DNA from: Acidobacteriota bacterium
Lineage (GTDB): Bacteria; Acidobacteriota; Thermoanaerobaculia; Gp7-AA8; JAHWKK01
NCBI GenBank assembly: GCA_019347945.1
Contig: JAHWKK010000031.1
Coordinates: 1 to 34,293, forward strand
DNA: 34,293 nt
Direction of reading: 5' to 3'
The translations under genes and the position numbers were made by a program. Below, piece by piece: positions 1 through 8,053 of the stretch; the stretch's first letter is position 1, and every line of letters begins with the position of its first letter. The notes beneath the pieces were generated by a model. It did not search any database. It saw only the letters and a list, made by a program, of their open reading frames with translations, and was not told the origin of the DNA.

Positions 1-289
1 GGGTCGCGACACCCTTGCCCCAATGCTCCTTGCCGATCCAGTAGCCGACGAGGCGGACACCGTCCTGGGGCCAGCTCCCGATGTTGCCCGCGACCTGGCC
101 GTCGAGGAGGATCGTTCGCGTGACCGCTGCAGGGTTGCCGAGGATCTTTGTCGCCCAATGGGCGTCGAAGGCTGCGCGGTCGCGGGCGGCGAAGGCGGCC
201 ATGCGCGTGGCGTCGGCATCGAGTTGTTGCTCGTAGAAGATGGGAAGGTCGTTGGGATCGACGTCGCGGAGTCGTACTTCGTTACTCAT
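1..289 (-). CDS. GNAT-family N-acetyltransferase, N-terminal part (cut by window edge)
   Basis: The minus strand reads an open frame of 96 codons starting at ATG 287-289 (MSNEVRLRDVDPND) and running off the left edge of the window, so the C-terminus is missing. The order of elements fits a RimJ/RimL-like GNAT: an RLRDV beta-strand start, a central strand with TILLDGQVAGNIGSW, then RLVGYWIGKEHWGKGVAT, which is the beta4 strand leading into the acetyl-CoA-binding loop (consensus Q/RxxGxG/A). GNAT enzymes transfer acetyl from acetyl-CoA to amines; the substrate cannot be inferred from this part. The frame has no stop over the whole visible length. The gene faces away from the transposase element that begins 80 bases to its right. 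Confidence 0.85.
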   Translation of the reverse strand, partial: MSNEVRLRDVDPNDLPIFYEQQLDADATRMAAFAARDRAAFDAHWATKILGNPAAVTRTILLDGQVAGNIGSWPQDGVRLVGYWIGKEHWGKGVAT

Positions 290-369
290 TTGCCTACACC
301 CGGCCAGCCTGTCGGTCCATCTGTCTCTTTTCCCTTAGTGATGTGCGAAACAGACAAGGTAAGTTGGGT

Positions 370-1466
370 AAGTTGGGGTCAAACCTCGAATCTTAACTTA
401 ACGCGCACCGAATCGCCTCGATCGACCGGCGGAACTCATGGTCGCTCCCCTCGAGTTGCTCGCACTTTTGGATCATCTTCGAGACTGCGGGCTCGGAGAC
501 TCCGAGGTACTCCGCAATCATTCGATGAGTCAATCCGCAGTCGCGATAGGCGAGTTGCGCGAATGCTTTGCGCCCCGGCCGACGGTTCTTCCGGCGCAGG
601 CCCTGCGGCGTCTCGTCAAACTCCCTGAGCACGAGCTCGATCACGTGATCCAGAGTCGGTCGTACGATCTCGAGTTGAGCTCGGGGATGTTCCCGGCTTC
701 TCGCTTCGGACGACACGATCGTTTGCATCATCTCGCAAAACGCTTCCCCTCCCAGATAGATCTGACCGATGAGCATCTCCCACGGCTTGTACGACGCTCC
801 TCTGGCATCGGCCACGAATCGCCTGTAGCTCTCGCGCGACTGGCCGCTGTCGCCAGTGCCGAAATTCGAGAGCGTACTCTGCGTCTCGAGCCAGGAGGGC
901 GTCTTCGTCAGCCCGGCAGTCGCGCGGTAATTGCTCCACTGCCAGTCGCCCGCATATTTGACGGCGTGGCAGCGTACCGGGTTCAGAACGATATACCGCG
1001 TCAGCTCCAGTAAATGCGATTCCCGCTCAACCAGGATGCTCTTGAACCGCCCCTGAAAGAGATGCCCGACCCGATCATGACGCGTGTTGAACCACATCGC
1101 ATAGGTCTCATTCAACCGCTTCATCCCGGGCGAGAGACCGATCTCGGGTGTCTCGATCAGCAGGTGATAGTGGTTCGACATCAGAACCCACGCATGAAGG
1201 ATCCAGCGCCGAAGCGTTACTACCTCTTCGAGAATTTTCAGGAATCGCCGCCGATCCCTGTCATCGCGATAGATGACACGCCGCTCATTGCCGCGCGAGG
1301 TGATGTGGTGGATCGCGCCAGGAAAGTCGATTCTGAGCTGGCGGGACAAACGAGCGCCGGATGAAGGCCAAATCGTTGCCGGGTGACCGAGTGGAGCGTG
1401 ATCGTACCTCGGAGCGCCGCGCCGGGCAACCCCGGTAAGTTATGTTTCAAGGTGCGACCCCAACTT
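370..1466. mobile_element. REP/IS200-like element with terminal inverted repeats and its own tyrosine transposase
   Basis: The left end reads AAGTTGGGGTC at 370-380 and the right end GACCCCAACTT at 1456-1466, which is a perfect 11-bp inverted repeat; homology continues inward less perfectly (AAACCTCGAA against GCACCTTGAA). The 1,097-bp unit contains one gene, the Y1 transposase at 393-1349 on the minus strand. The boundaries are supported by two shorter copies elsewhere in the window (21187-21429 and 21771-22011) that begin and end at the same bases. Classical REP-associated transposases act on separate REP hairpins, so a transposase gene lying inside a unit with the same ends as dispersed short copies is noteworthy. 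A partial copy of the left end (AAGTTGGG) lies immediately outside at 361-368. Confidence 0.8.
393..1349 (-). CDS. REP-associated tyrosine transposase (Y1/HUH superfamily)
   Basis: A 318-residue protein of the IS200/RAYT type that nicks and joins single-stranded DNA. Visible motifs: the opening RxxFPGAxHHITSRGNER, the metal-binding HUH signature as NHYH (H60 and H62), GHLFQGRF near residue 95, and the catalytic tyrosine in LTRYIVLNPVR (Y119). Residues about 260-300 look like a helix-turn-helix (LTHRMIAEYLGVSEPAVSKM), a DnaA/Tnp-type DNA-binding addition common in longer RAYTs. The start is a TTG (1347-1349), chosen because the conserved N-terminus begins there; no clear ribosome site precedes it, suggesting poor translation. 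All key residues are present, so the enzyme may be active and could mobilise the deleted copies at 21187 and 21771. Confidence 0.93.
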   Translation of the reverse strand: MSRQLRIDFPGAIHHITSRGNERRVIYRDDRDRRRFLKILEEVVTLRRWILHAWVLMSNHYHLLIETPEIGLSPGMKRLNETYAMWFNTRHDRVGHLFQGRFKSILVERESHLLELTRYIVLNPVRCHAVKYAGDWQWSNYRATAGLTKTPSWLETQSTLSNFGTGDSGQSRESYRRFVADARGASYKPWEMLIGQIYLGGEAFCEMMQTIVSSEARSREHPRAQLEIVRPTLDHVIELVLREFDETPQGLRRKNRRPGRKAFAQLAYRDCGLTHRMIAEYLGVSEPAVSKMIQKCEQLEGSDHEFRRSIEAIRCALS

Positions 1467-1621
1467 CCCGGACGGCAGAGTCCCCACGACCGTACTCGGG
1501 AGTGTTAGCCATTCGTCCCCCCCCGGCTGCGTTGGTACTCAGGATTCTACAACGCCCTCACGAGAATCGATTCGAGCGACAGCCCGCGAAGGTGTGACCC
1601 TATTTTCGGCGCCCCAAATGA
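1467..1621. other. Gene-free stretch with a solitary family-2 repeat end
   Basis: Between the transposase element and the arginase-family gene there is no credible ORF. The only recognisable signal is GAAGGTGTGACCC at 1588-1600, which equals the right-hand terminal repeat of the 128-bp element at 18561-18688, so it is probably a leftover end of that repeat family. Confidence 0.45.
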
Positions 1622-2548
1622 TCATCTGGGCACCGGGACGATGCGTCCTTCGAAAGCGGCGCGCAGTAGCGAGACGAGCCGCCGCCCGCAGTCGAGACCG
1701 GGGTCGAGCGTCGGGTCATAGATCGTGAGCTGGAGACCGATCGCCTTGGGACTCGCCACGAGCGCCGCGAGCAGCGTAGCGAGTTGCTCGATGTCGGGAC
1801 CAGCGGGCTCCGGCGAGTCCACGGCGATCATCACCTCGGGCGACAGCACGTCGGCGTCGACATGGATCCAGAAGCCATCCACTCCCGGCGCCGCGACGCG
1901 CGCGAGCATCTGCGCCGCAAGCGCGCCGAGCCCCACAGCATCGAGCGGCATCGGGAGATCGAGGATCTCCGACTCGGCGAGCGCCTCGTGGCCGTACCAG
2001 AGACCATCGGCGTCATCGCGGCGGCCGACCAGGGCGATATCGCCTGCCCGAACGAGCGGACGCTCTGAGTCCAGGGTCGCGAGCGGCGAGCTGCCGCGGC
2101 CTATCGCCAGGGCGAGGTCCATGCTGGCGGCCGATCCCGTTGCCGAGTCGGCGGGAGTCGCGAAATCGGCGTGCGCGTCGATGTATGCGAGTCCGACGCG
2201 GTGCTGGCCGGCGCGGCGCGCGCCGAGGAGGCTGCCGAGGACGTTGCTGCAGTCGCCACCAATCACGATGGGGAAGCCGCCTTCGGAAAGCACTGTCGCC
2301 ACGCGCTCGGCGAGCAGATGCGAGTATCGCACGAGTTCAGGCTCGTTGCGCACGCCACCGGGCGGGCGTACGAAATCGCGGTAAGGCTCCGGAAGCACGT
2401 CGCCGGCGTCGCGGGCGCCGAGTGCGGCCCCGAGCCCGAGTTGTCGCAGCGTGGCCGGCGCGCGATCGACATGGCGCATGGTGCCATCGTCGTACGGCTT
2501 GATGCCGAGGCTGCTGGCCGCGCCGATCAAGGTCAGGTGTCGCGTCAT
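1622..2548 (-). CDS. Arginase/agmatinase/formiminoglutamase-family ureohydrolase
   Basis: About 308 residues from ATG 2546-2548 (MTRHLTLIGAAS); a GTG 15 bases upstream is possible, but ureohydrolases normally begin with this beta strand. The three di-manganese signatures are in order: GGDCSN near residue 97-102 (usual GGDHS/GGDCS), DAHAD near 124-128, and VDADVLSP near 230-237, so the metal-binding aspartates and histidine are kept. The family hydrolyses guanidinium groups (arginine, agmatine, guanidinobutyrate) or formimino groups, giving urea or formamide. The specificity loop here does not resemble a well-characterised arginase, so the substrate is left open. No operon partner is visible. 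Confidence 0.88.
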   Translation of the reverse strand: MTRHLTLIGAASSLGIKPYDDGTMRHVDRAPATLRQLGLGAALGARDAGDVLPEPYRDFVRPPGGVRNEPELVRYSHLLAERVATVLSEGGFPIVIGGDCSNVLGSLLGARRAGQHRVGLAYIDAHADFATPADSATGSAASMDLALAIGRGSSPLATLDSERPLVRAGDIALVGRRDDADGLWYGHEALAESEILDLPMPLDAVGLGALAAQMLARVAAPGVDGFWIHVDADVLSPEVMIAVDSPEPAGPDIEQLATLLAALVASPKAIGLQLTIYDPTLDPGLDCGRRLVSLLRAAFEGRIVPVPR

Positions 2549-2580
2549 GCGTTCAGTACCCACAACTTGATGCCATGACT

Positions 2581-2811
2581 CTACAAGAGCCTTCGGAATT
2601 CCTCCGGAGTGAATCCCGCATCCTTTGCGATACTACCCGTCGTATGGGTGGTCACAGCGTTATGGCGGGGAATGGTGACGATGCGCGTCCCGTCGGAACA
2701 TGACGATTGCCTGCCTTGACGTACCACTCGGAAATTAGCTTTCTCGAGAGCAGCGACGGCACGCAGGTGGTTGATTCGGGCGCGGCCGCAAAGAATCTCC
2801 GCCGAAACCAT
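2581..2811 (-). pseudogene. Degraded HicA-type mRNA interferase toxin
   Basis: The minus-strand frame shows the HicA (YcfA-like) pattern: AVAALEKANFRVVRQ, then DGTRIVTIPRHN, then IAKDAGFTPEEFRRLL at the C-terminus. Intact HicA proteins have a GSH or similar motif with the catalytic histidine between VRQ and DGT. Here the frame reads GRQSSCS and lacks it, whereas the neighbouring frame at the same place reads AGNRHV, which resembles the expected motif. Two compensating small deletions (net one codon) would explain this. The usual partner antitoxin HicB is not recognisable on either side. The remnant therefore looks like an inactivated, orphan toxin. The start at 2809-2811 is approximate. Confidence 0.6.
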
Positions 2812-2923
2812 ACCTGGAGCTGGACCGTATGCAGCGGCAGGCACAGCAATCATGGAAAGCCACGAAGACCTCACAACGGCTTCATCGATGCCGATCGTCC
2901 TCGAAATCCTTTCAGAAGCGACA

Positions 2924-2950
2924 CATACGGATAAACGTCATATCCGTATG
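2924..2950. promoter_or_regulatory. Perfect 10-bp dyad over the DsbD-like gene start
   Basis: CATACGGATA (2924-2933) is followed by a 7-base spacer and its exact inverse TATCCGTATG (2941-2950). The right arm contains the ATG at 2948-2950, and no canonical ribosome site lies upstream. The site could be an operator for a dimeric repressor (such as ArsR or TetR types) or, in the mRNA, a hairpin that hides the start codon. No regulator gene is adjacent, so the binding protein is unknown. Confidence 0.5.
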
Positions 2951-5077
2951 ATGTGGAACCGAATGCTCCGCAGCACCATCATCTTTCTGATCGCTTCGCT
3001 GGCGGCTCTCCCGAGCTTCGGGGAACCGGTCTCCACCCCGCACGTCACCGCTGAGCTGCTCCTCGGCGGCAGTCACGTACGTCCCGGCGAGGAGTTCCGC
3101 GTGGGGCTGCACCTCCGGATGAAGGAGGGGTGGCACACCTACTGGAAGCATCCGGGAGACTCGGGCGAGCCCACCACCATCGACTGGGTTCTTCCGGATG
3201 GCTTCACCGCAGGACCGATCCTCTGGCCGCAGCCGCAGCGGATCTCCATGGAACCGCTCACGACCTACGGCTATGAAGGCGACGTTCTTCTCATGGTGCC
3301 GATGCGGGCTCCGGCTACGGTCGTCGCGGGAAGCAGCGCTTCGATTACCGCCAATGTCTACTGGATGGTCTGCGAGGAGATCTGCATCCCCGAGGAAGTA
3401 ACCCTCGGCATCGACGTACCGGTCGCGGCCGAGCCCTCCACCCCCGGTGCGTCCGCAACTCTGTTCGACCGCAGCACCGCCACCCTCCCGGTCCCCTCCG
3501 ATGGGTGGCAAATCCGAGCCGCCGAACAGGACGACCGCATCATCCTCCGGGCCCGGCCTCCGGAGGGATTCCGCATCGAGCAGCCGGGGATCAGCTTTTT
3601 CGCCGCGACCGGTCCGCTCATCGAATACAGCGCACCCCAGCCGGTCTCCCTCCGCGACGGTGAGCTCACCATCGAGCTCACGAGGTCACCCTACGCGGCG
3701 GACGACCTCCGGCGACTCTCCGGAGTGCTCCACGCCCCCGCCGGCTGGGTTCCGGGAGGGCCGGTGGCGGTCGAGATCGACGCGCCAATCGATGCGGCTT
3801 TCGCGATTGCTCCAGTGACCTCCGCGCGTCCGCCGCTCACACTTCTGATTGCTCTCGGCCTGGCCTTCCTCGGAGGAATGGTCCTCAACCTGATGCCGTG
3901 CGTGTTCCCGGTCGTCTCGCTCAAGATCCTCGCGTTCATGCAGCACTCGGGGGACGAGCCCAGGCGCGTGCGGCTCCACGGCCTTTCTTTCGCCTGCGGA
4001 GTGCTCCTCGCGTTCTGGATCCTGGCAGGACTTCTTCTCGCGCTTCGCGCCGCCGGCGAAGAGATCGGCTGGGGTTTTCAACTGCAGTCCCCCGCGTTCG
4101 TCGCAGCCATGGCGTTCCTCCTGTTCGGCCTCGGACTTTCGCTTTCCGGCGTGATGGATATCGGTACCTCGCTGACGAGAATCGGCGGCGCCGCGGCGGG
4201 ACGAGCGGGTTACCGCACCAGTGGGCTGAACGGGATGCTGGCGACGGTGGTCGCCACTCCGTGCACGGCCCCCTTCATGGGAGCGGCACTCGGCTTCGCC
4301 CTCACTCAGTCGGCCCTGGCCGCACTCCTGATCTTCACCGCGCTCGGCGCCGGAATGGCGGCTCCGTACGTTGCCCTGTCCCTCTGGCCGGCGCTGCTCC
4401 GCTTTCTGCCGCGGCCTGGACAGTGGATGGTTCGGTTCAAACAGCTGATGGCGTTTCCACTGTTCGCTACCGTAGCCTGGCTGGTGTGGGTCTTCGGCCA
4501 CCAGACCGGCGTTGACGGCATCCTCCGGCTTCTTCTCGGACTGACTCTGGTCGGAGCAGCAGCCTGGGTATGGGGCTCCTGGTCGACTCTCGATGCATCA
4601 TCCCGCACCACGGCCACGGCTCGCAGCGTCGCCGTCGCCCTGCTCGCTTCCGGATTCATGCTGAGCGTGACTGCGGAGCCGGTCAGCAGCGAAGTGAACG
4701 CCGCAGGAGTGCTGCAGGACGGCTCGGATGTGCAGTGGGAGCCGTGGTCGGAAGAGCGCGTTGCGGAACTGCGTGCCGAAGGACGCCCGGTGTTCATCAA
4801 CTTCACCGCCGCGTGGTGTCTGACCTGTAAGGTGAACGAACGCGTCGCCTTCAGCTCCGCCGGGGTGAGCAGAATTGTCGGCGAACGCAACATCGCCATG
4901 CTGAAGGCCGACTGGACCAACCGCGATGATGCCATCACACGCGCGCTCAGCTCGTTCGGCAGGTCGGGCGTCCCGCTGTACGTCGTCTACGAGGCCGATC
5001 CATCTGCCCCGCCCCGTCTACTTCCCGAGATCCTCAGTCCGGGGATGCTCATAGAGACGTTTTCCCAATTCCAATGA
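2948..5077 (+). CDS. DsbD/ScsB-like thiol:disulfide interchange protein
   Basis: About 709 residues starting with a signal peptide (MMWNRMLRSTIIFLIASLAALPSFG); ATGs at 2951 and 2963 are equally possible, while the longer upstream frame is rejected because it has no signal-like start. Order: periplasmic alpha/DsbC-like domain with WMVCEEICIPEE (Cys about 142 and 146), an eight-helix membrane domain with a cysteine in NLMPCVFP (about 318) and another in VATPCTAPF (about 439), and a C-terminal thioredoxin domain with AWCLTCK (about 624/627). This is the complete electron relay that moves reductant from cytoplasmic thioredoxin across the membrane. The redoxin genes directly downstream are the likely periplasmic acceptors. 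The perfect dyad at its start suggests repression control. Confidence 0.93.
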   Translation: MMWNRMLRSTIIFLIASLAALPSFGEPVSTPHVTAELLLGGSHVRPGEEFRVGLHLRMKEGWHTYWKHPGDSGEPTTIDWVLPDGFTAGPILWPQPQRISMEPLTTYGYEGDVLLMVPMRAPATVVAGSSASITANVYWMVCEEICIPEEVTLGIDVPVAAEPSTPGASATLFDRSTATLPVPSDGWQIRAAEQDDRIILRARPPEGFRIEQPGISFFAATGPLIEYSAPQPVSLRDGELTIELTRSPYAADDLRRLSGVLHAPAGWVPGGPVAVEIDAPIDAAFAIAPVTSARPPLTLLIALGLAFLGGMVLNLMPCVFPVVSLKILAFMQHSGDEPRRVRLHGLSFACGVLLAFWILAGLLLALRAAGEEIGWGFQLQSPAFVAAMAFLLFGLGLSLSGVMDIGTSLTRIGGAAAGRAGYRTSGLNGMLATVVATPCTAPFMGAALGFALTQSALAALLIFTALGAGMAAPYVALSLWPALLRFLPRPGQWMVRFKQLMAFPLFATVAWLVWVFGHQTGVDGILRLLLGLTLVGAAAWVWGSWSTLDASSRTTATARSVAVALLASGFMLSVTAEPVSSEVNAAGVLQDGSDVQWEPWSEERVAELRAEGRPVFINFTAAWCLTCKVNERVAFSSAGVSRIVGERNIAMLKADWTNRDDAITRALSSFGRSGVPLYVVYEADPSAPPRLLPEILSPGMLIETFSQFQ

Positions 5078-5096
5078 CGATTCACGAGGAGGTTTC

Positions 5097-5741
5097 ATGA
5101 AGAAGTTCTACGGCAGCATCGGAATGGCGGCGGTCGCGCTGCTGATGGCAGTCATGGTGGTGGCGTGCGCGGAGGAAGCGACAGCATCGTTCGATGGCCC
5201 AGCACCGGAGGTCGGCAAGGCGGCTCCGGGCTTCAGCGTCGCGGACACCAACGGTCAGACGCATTCTCTCGACCAGTACCGCGGCAAATGGGTGGTTCTC
5301 GAGTGGCTGAATCACGGCTGCCCCTACGTAAAGAACCACTATGACACCGGAACGATGCAGGCGCTGCAGAAGAAGTACGCGGCTCAGGATGTGGTCTGGC
5401 TCTCGATCGTCTCCTCGGCGCCGGGCAAGCAGGGGCATTACTCGAATGAGCGCGCCAACGAGCTGACGCAAGAAAAGAATGCGTCACCTCATGCCGTGCT
5501 CGTCGACTCATCAGGGACGATCGGCAGGGCCTACCACGCACGCACGACTCCGCACATGTTCGTGATCAATCCCGAGGGGAACATCGTTTACATGGGCGCA
5601 ATCGATGACACGCCGACTACGAATGCCGACCGCCTGAAGACGGCCCGTCCGCTCGTCGACATCGCGCTCCAGGAGGCGATGGCAGGCAAGCCGGTCAGCG
5701 TTCCGGCGAGTCAGCCGTACGGCTGCAACGTCAAATACTGA
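5097..5741 (+). CDS. Redoxin-family (peroxiredoxin-like) lipoprotein
   Basis: 214 residues; start ATG 5097 has a strong ribosome site GAGGAGG just upstream, 19 bases after the DsbD-like stop. The N-terminus is a signal peptide ending in a lipobox (MVVAC, Cys 24), so the protein should be lipid-anchored. The AhpC/TSA-type thioredoxin fold follows: GKAAPGFSVADTNG, then WVVLEWLNHGCPYVKNHY with the active-site cysteine (Cys 75), then TTPHMFVINPEGNIVYMG. A second cysteine sits at the extreme C-terminus (PYGC, about 210) and could act as resolving residue. The CPYV motif is typical of the PRX-like1 group of secreted redoxins. It probably receives electrons from the upstream DsbD-like protein. Confidence 0.88.
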   Translation: MKKFYGSIGMAAVALLMAVMVVACAEEATASFDGPAPEVGKAAPGFSVADTNGQTHSLDQYRGKWVVLEWLNHGCPYVKNHYDTGTMQALQKKYAAQDVVWLSIVSSAPGKQGHYSNERANELTQEKNASPHAVLVDSSGTIGRAYHARTTPHMFVINPEGNIVYMGAIDDTPTTNADRLKTARPLVDIALQEAMAGKPVSVPASQPYGCNVKY

Positions 5742-5780
5742 GATTTGAGCTCGAGCAATCACAATCCACGAGGAGGGTTC

Positions 5781-6389
5781 ATGAACAAGTTCTATCGCAG
5801 CATCGGAATGGCGGCGGTCGCGCTGATGATGGCAGGCACGTTGATGGCGGCACCGGAGATCGGCAAGGCAGCTCCGGGCTTCAGCGTCACGGACACCAAC
5901 GGCGAGACGCATTCTCTCGACGAGTACCGCGACAAATGGGTGGTTCTCGAGTGGCTGAATCACGACTGCCCCTACGTGCGGAAGCACTACGACAACGGAG
6001 TGATGCAGGCGCTGCAGAAGAAGTACGCCGACCAGGGTGTCGTCTGGCTCTCGGTCGTCTCCTCGGCGCCCGGCAAGCAGGGCCATTTTCCGAATGAGCG
6101 CGCCAACGAGCTGACGAAAGAAAAGAAGGCGGTACCTCATGCCGTGCTCGTCGACTCAGCAGGCACGGTCGGGAGGGCCTACGCCGCACGCACGACTCCG
6201 CACATGTTCGTGATCAATCCGGAGGGCAACGTCGTCTACATGGGCGGGATCGATGACAAACCGACTGCACGTGCCGCCGACCTGAAGACGGCCCGCCCGC
6301 ACGTCGACATCGCGCTTCAGGAGGCGATGGCAGGCAAGCCGGTCAGCGTACCGACGAGTCAGCCGTACGGCTGCACAGTGAAGTATTGA
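5781..6389 (+). CDS. Redoxin-family (peroxiredoxin-like) periplasmic protein, tandem paralogue
   Basis: 202 residues from ATG 5781, which follows a strong GAGGAGG site; an in-frame upstream start at 5745 lacks one. The protein is very similar throughout to its upstream neighbour, including the DCPYV active site (Cys 63) and the C-terminal PYGC cysteine, so the pair arose by tandem duplication. Unlike the neighbour, its signal peptide (ALMMAGTLMA) has no lipobox cysteine, so it should be a soluble periplasmic protein. The two genes thus put the same catalytic domain in two places, membrane-tethered and free. Third gene of the DsbD operon. Confidence 0.87.
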   Translation: MNKFYRSIGMAAVALMMAGTLMAAPEIGKAAPGFSVTDTNGETHSLDEYRDKWVVLEWLNHDCPYVRKHYDNGVMQALQKKYADQGVVWLSVVSSAPGKQGHFPNERANELTKEKKAVPHAVLVDSAGTVGRAYAARTTPHMFVINPEGNVVYMGGIDDKPTARAADLKTARPHVDIALQEAMAGKPVSVPTSQPYGCTVKY

Positions 6390-6417
6390 GACGCGCAATC
6401 TAGCGGAGTTGACAGAA

Positions 6418-6489
6418 GAGTGGACGAAAGGAGTGGACGACTGAGTGGACGGTGGTGGCGGGTCCACTCTCTTGTCCACTCTTCCGTCC
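6418..6489. repeat. GAGTGGAC repeat cluster with inverted half (copy 1)
   Basis: Three direct GAGTGGAC units (6418, 6431, 6443) are followed after a short loop by GTCCACTC at 6462 and 6474 and a weaker third unit near 6485. The units are spaced 12-13 bases apart, and the two halves can fold into one long stem. A second cluster of the same design is at 9083-9156. The cluster lies after the redoxin operon and before the DUF3592 operon, where it could act as a transcript-end hairpin or a REP-like sequence. Confidence 0.75.
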
Positions 6490-6570
6490 AGTAACCATCC
6501 ACGGGGTCATTTTCGATCGATTGATTGCGCCGTCGCGTCGTGCTAGCGTTCGCGACCGGTCGCTCCGCGA

Positions 6571-6696
6571 ATGGATCCGCGCTTAACATCCCGAACCAGT
6601 GTCAAGAAGTCCGGCGGAGCCGGCTGTGGCTGCATCCTTCCGCCGCTGATCGGACTCGGCATCGCGGCCTGGCTCCTTCCGGGACTGGATTCGTAA
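6571..6696 (+). CDS. Possible small membrane peptide, or the frameshifted N-terminus of the next gene
   Basis: ATG 6571 opens a 41-codon frame (MDPRLTSRTSVKKSGG) whose second half, from GAGCGCILPPLIGL to WLLPGL, is hydrophobic with a small-residue and cysteine-rich start, like a transmembrane hairpin. It ends at TAA 6694-6696. Directly after it another frame encodes a second hydrophobic stretch (IIFAAFIVLVSISIGY, about 6725-6772) that runs without a stop into the DUF3592 gene but has no start codon of its own. Either this is a separate small protein, or a single-base error or mutation near 6690 splits one larger gene. No good ribosome site was seen. Confidence 0.3.
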   Translation: MDPRLTSRTSVKKSGGAGCGCILPPLIGLGIAAWLLPGLDS

Positions 6697-6811
6697 TCCG
6701 ACGGCCGATACGATACCCCCCGAGATCATTTTCGCGGCGTTCATCGTTCTGGTCTCGATCTCGATCGGTTACAACCTGAGACTTCGCCATCGCAGGGCGC
6801 GAGCTGCCGCG

Positions 6812-8053
6812 GTGTCTGCAGCGGGGCCGGTCGAGTCGATCACCGGAAGCGCTTCCAGCCAGCGGGGCCCAAAGAACATCGGGCGGATCGTCTTTGGGAT
6901 CTTTCTGCTCTTCGGGCTCGGCTTCATGATTCCGTTCGGCTTCATGTTCTGGGGGCTGATCGACAGCAGCAACTGGGAAGAAACTCGATGCACCGTGACC
7001 TCCAGCGAAGTCGGCGTGCACTCCGGTAGCGACGGCAGCACTTACAGCATCGACATCCGGTATCGCTACGAGTGGAACGGGGAGGAGTACTCGGGCGATC
7101 GATATCATTTCTCCTCGTTCGGCTCGAGCAGCGGCTACCAGGGTAAGGCCGATGTCGTGGAGCGTTACCCGGTCGGGTCCGAGACTCCCTGCTGGGTGGA
7201 TCCGAACGATCCGGAGAAATCAGTACTCGCTCGGAAGGTCGGCTGGGAAGCGCTCTTCGTCCTCCTGCCACTCGTTTTCGTCGTCATCGGCCTCCTCGGA
7301 GTGCTCGGCTCGTTCGGCGCCATCGGCAAAAAGCTTCATACCCAGCGGCGCGCCGACTGGCTGCCGGGCTCGGACGATGAGGAGCAGGCTCCTCCGACGA
7401 GCGCGCTCGAGCGGGAGCGCTTCATGCCGAACTCGACGGAAACCGGAAGCGATCCGAACGTGCTCGAGGCGAAGACGAGCCCGAAGGGGCGATTCATCGG
7501 GTCGCTCTTCGCCGCGATCCTCTGGAACGGGATCGTCTGGCCGATCATCTACTTCGCAATCATCGCCGGAGACGAGCGCGAGGGATGCCTGATCGTGTTC
7601 ATGGGCATTTTCGCCCTCGTGGGGCTTGTGATCCTCCTCTCTGTTCCGTACTACGCGCTGGCGTTGGCGAACCCGCGGATCACGATGCGGCTGGGGGGTC
7701 CGCTGGTCCTCGGCGGGAGCACCTCGCTCGCCTGGAGTTTCAACGGAAAGGCGGACCGGATCCGCAAGCTGATCGTGAAGCTCGAAGGACGGGAGGAAGC
7801 GCGTTATCGAAGAGGCACCAATACCCACACCGACAGAAGCACCTTCTTCGAGCATGTCATCATCGAGCAGACGAACAATCTCGCGATCGCCTCGGGGCAG
7901 GCCACGATCGATGTTCCGGAGGGAACGATGCACAGCTTCGATGGAGCGAACAACCGAATCGTCTGGTTGCTGTCGGTTCAGGGTGACGTCCCCCGCTGGC
8001 CCGACGTGAGCGAAGAGTTTGAGCTGACGGTCCGACCGAAGGGGATGGTTTGA
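6812..8053 (+). CDS. DUF3592 membrane protein with C-terminal arrestin-like domain
   Basis: 413 residues from a GTG at 6812; the true start may lie upstream, because the open frame continues back through a hydrophobic segment. Visible layout: a membrane helix (about 24-48), an extracytoplasmic beta-rich DUF3592 domain (about 53-140, with ETRCTVTSSEV, IDIRYRYEWNGEEYSG and VGSETPCWVDP), a helix (about 146-170), a charged linker, two more helices (about 230-290), and a soluble tail (about 290-413) rich in beta strands ending GDVPRWPDVSEEFELTV, which resembles an arrestin/Spo0M-type sandwich. The molecular role is unknown. Its stop overlaps the start of the next gene, also arrestin-like, implying coupled translation and perhaps a complex. 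Confidence 0.8.
   Translation: MSAAGPVESITGSASSQRGPKNIGRIVFGIFLLFGLGFMIPFGFMFWGLIDSSNWEETRCTVTSSEVGVHSGSDGSTYSIDIRYRYEWNGEEYSGDRYHFSSFGSSSGYQGKADVVERYPVGSETPCWVDPNDPEKSVLARKVGWEALFVLLPLVFVVIGLLGVLGSFGAIGKKLHTQRRADWLPGSDDEEQAPPTSALERERFMPNSTETGSDPNVLEAKTSPKGRFIGSLFAAILWNGIVWPIIYFAIIAGDEREGCLIVFMGIFALVGLVILLSVPYYALALANPRITMRLGGPLVLGGSTSLAWSFNGKADRIRKLIVKLEGREEARYRRGTNTHTDRSTFFEHVIIEQTNNLAIASGQATIDVPEGTMHSFDGANNRIVWLLSVQGDVPRWPDVSEEFELTVRPKGMV

Noticed and set aside
2771-2947. Upstream start of the DsbD-like gene
   Set aside because: It is antisense to the hicA remnant and would hide the signal peptide; starts at 2948-2963 fit better.
6418-6489. CRISPR array
   Set aside because: Units are 8 bases with about 4-base gaps and an inverted half; no spacers of normal size and no cas genes.
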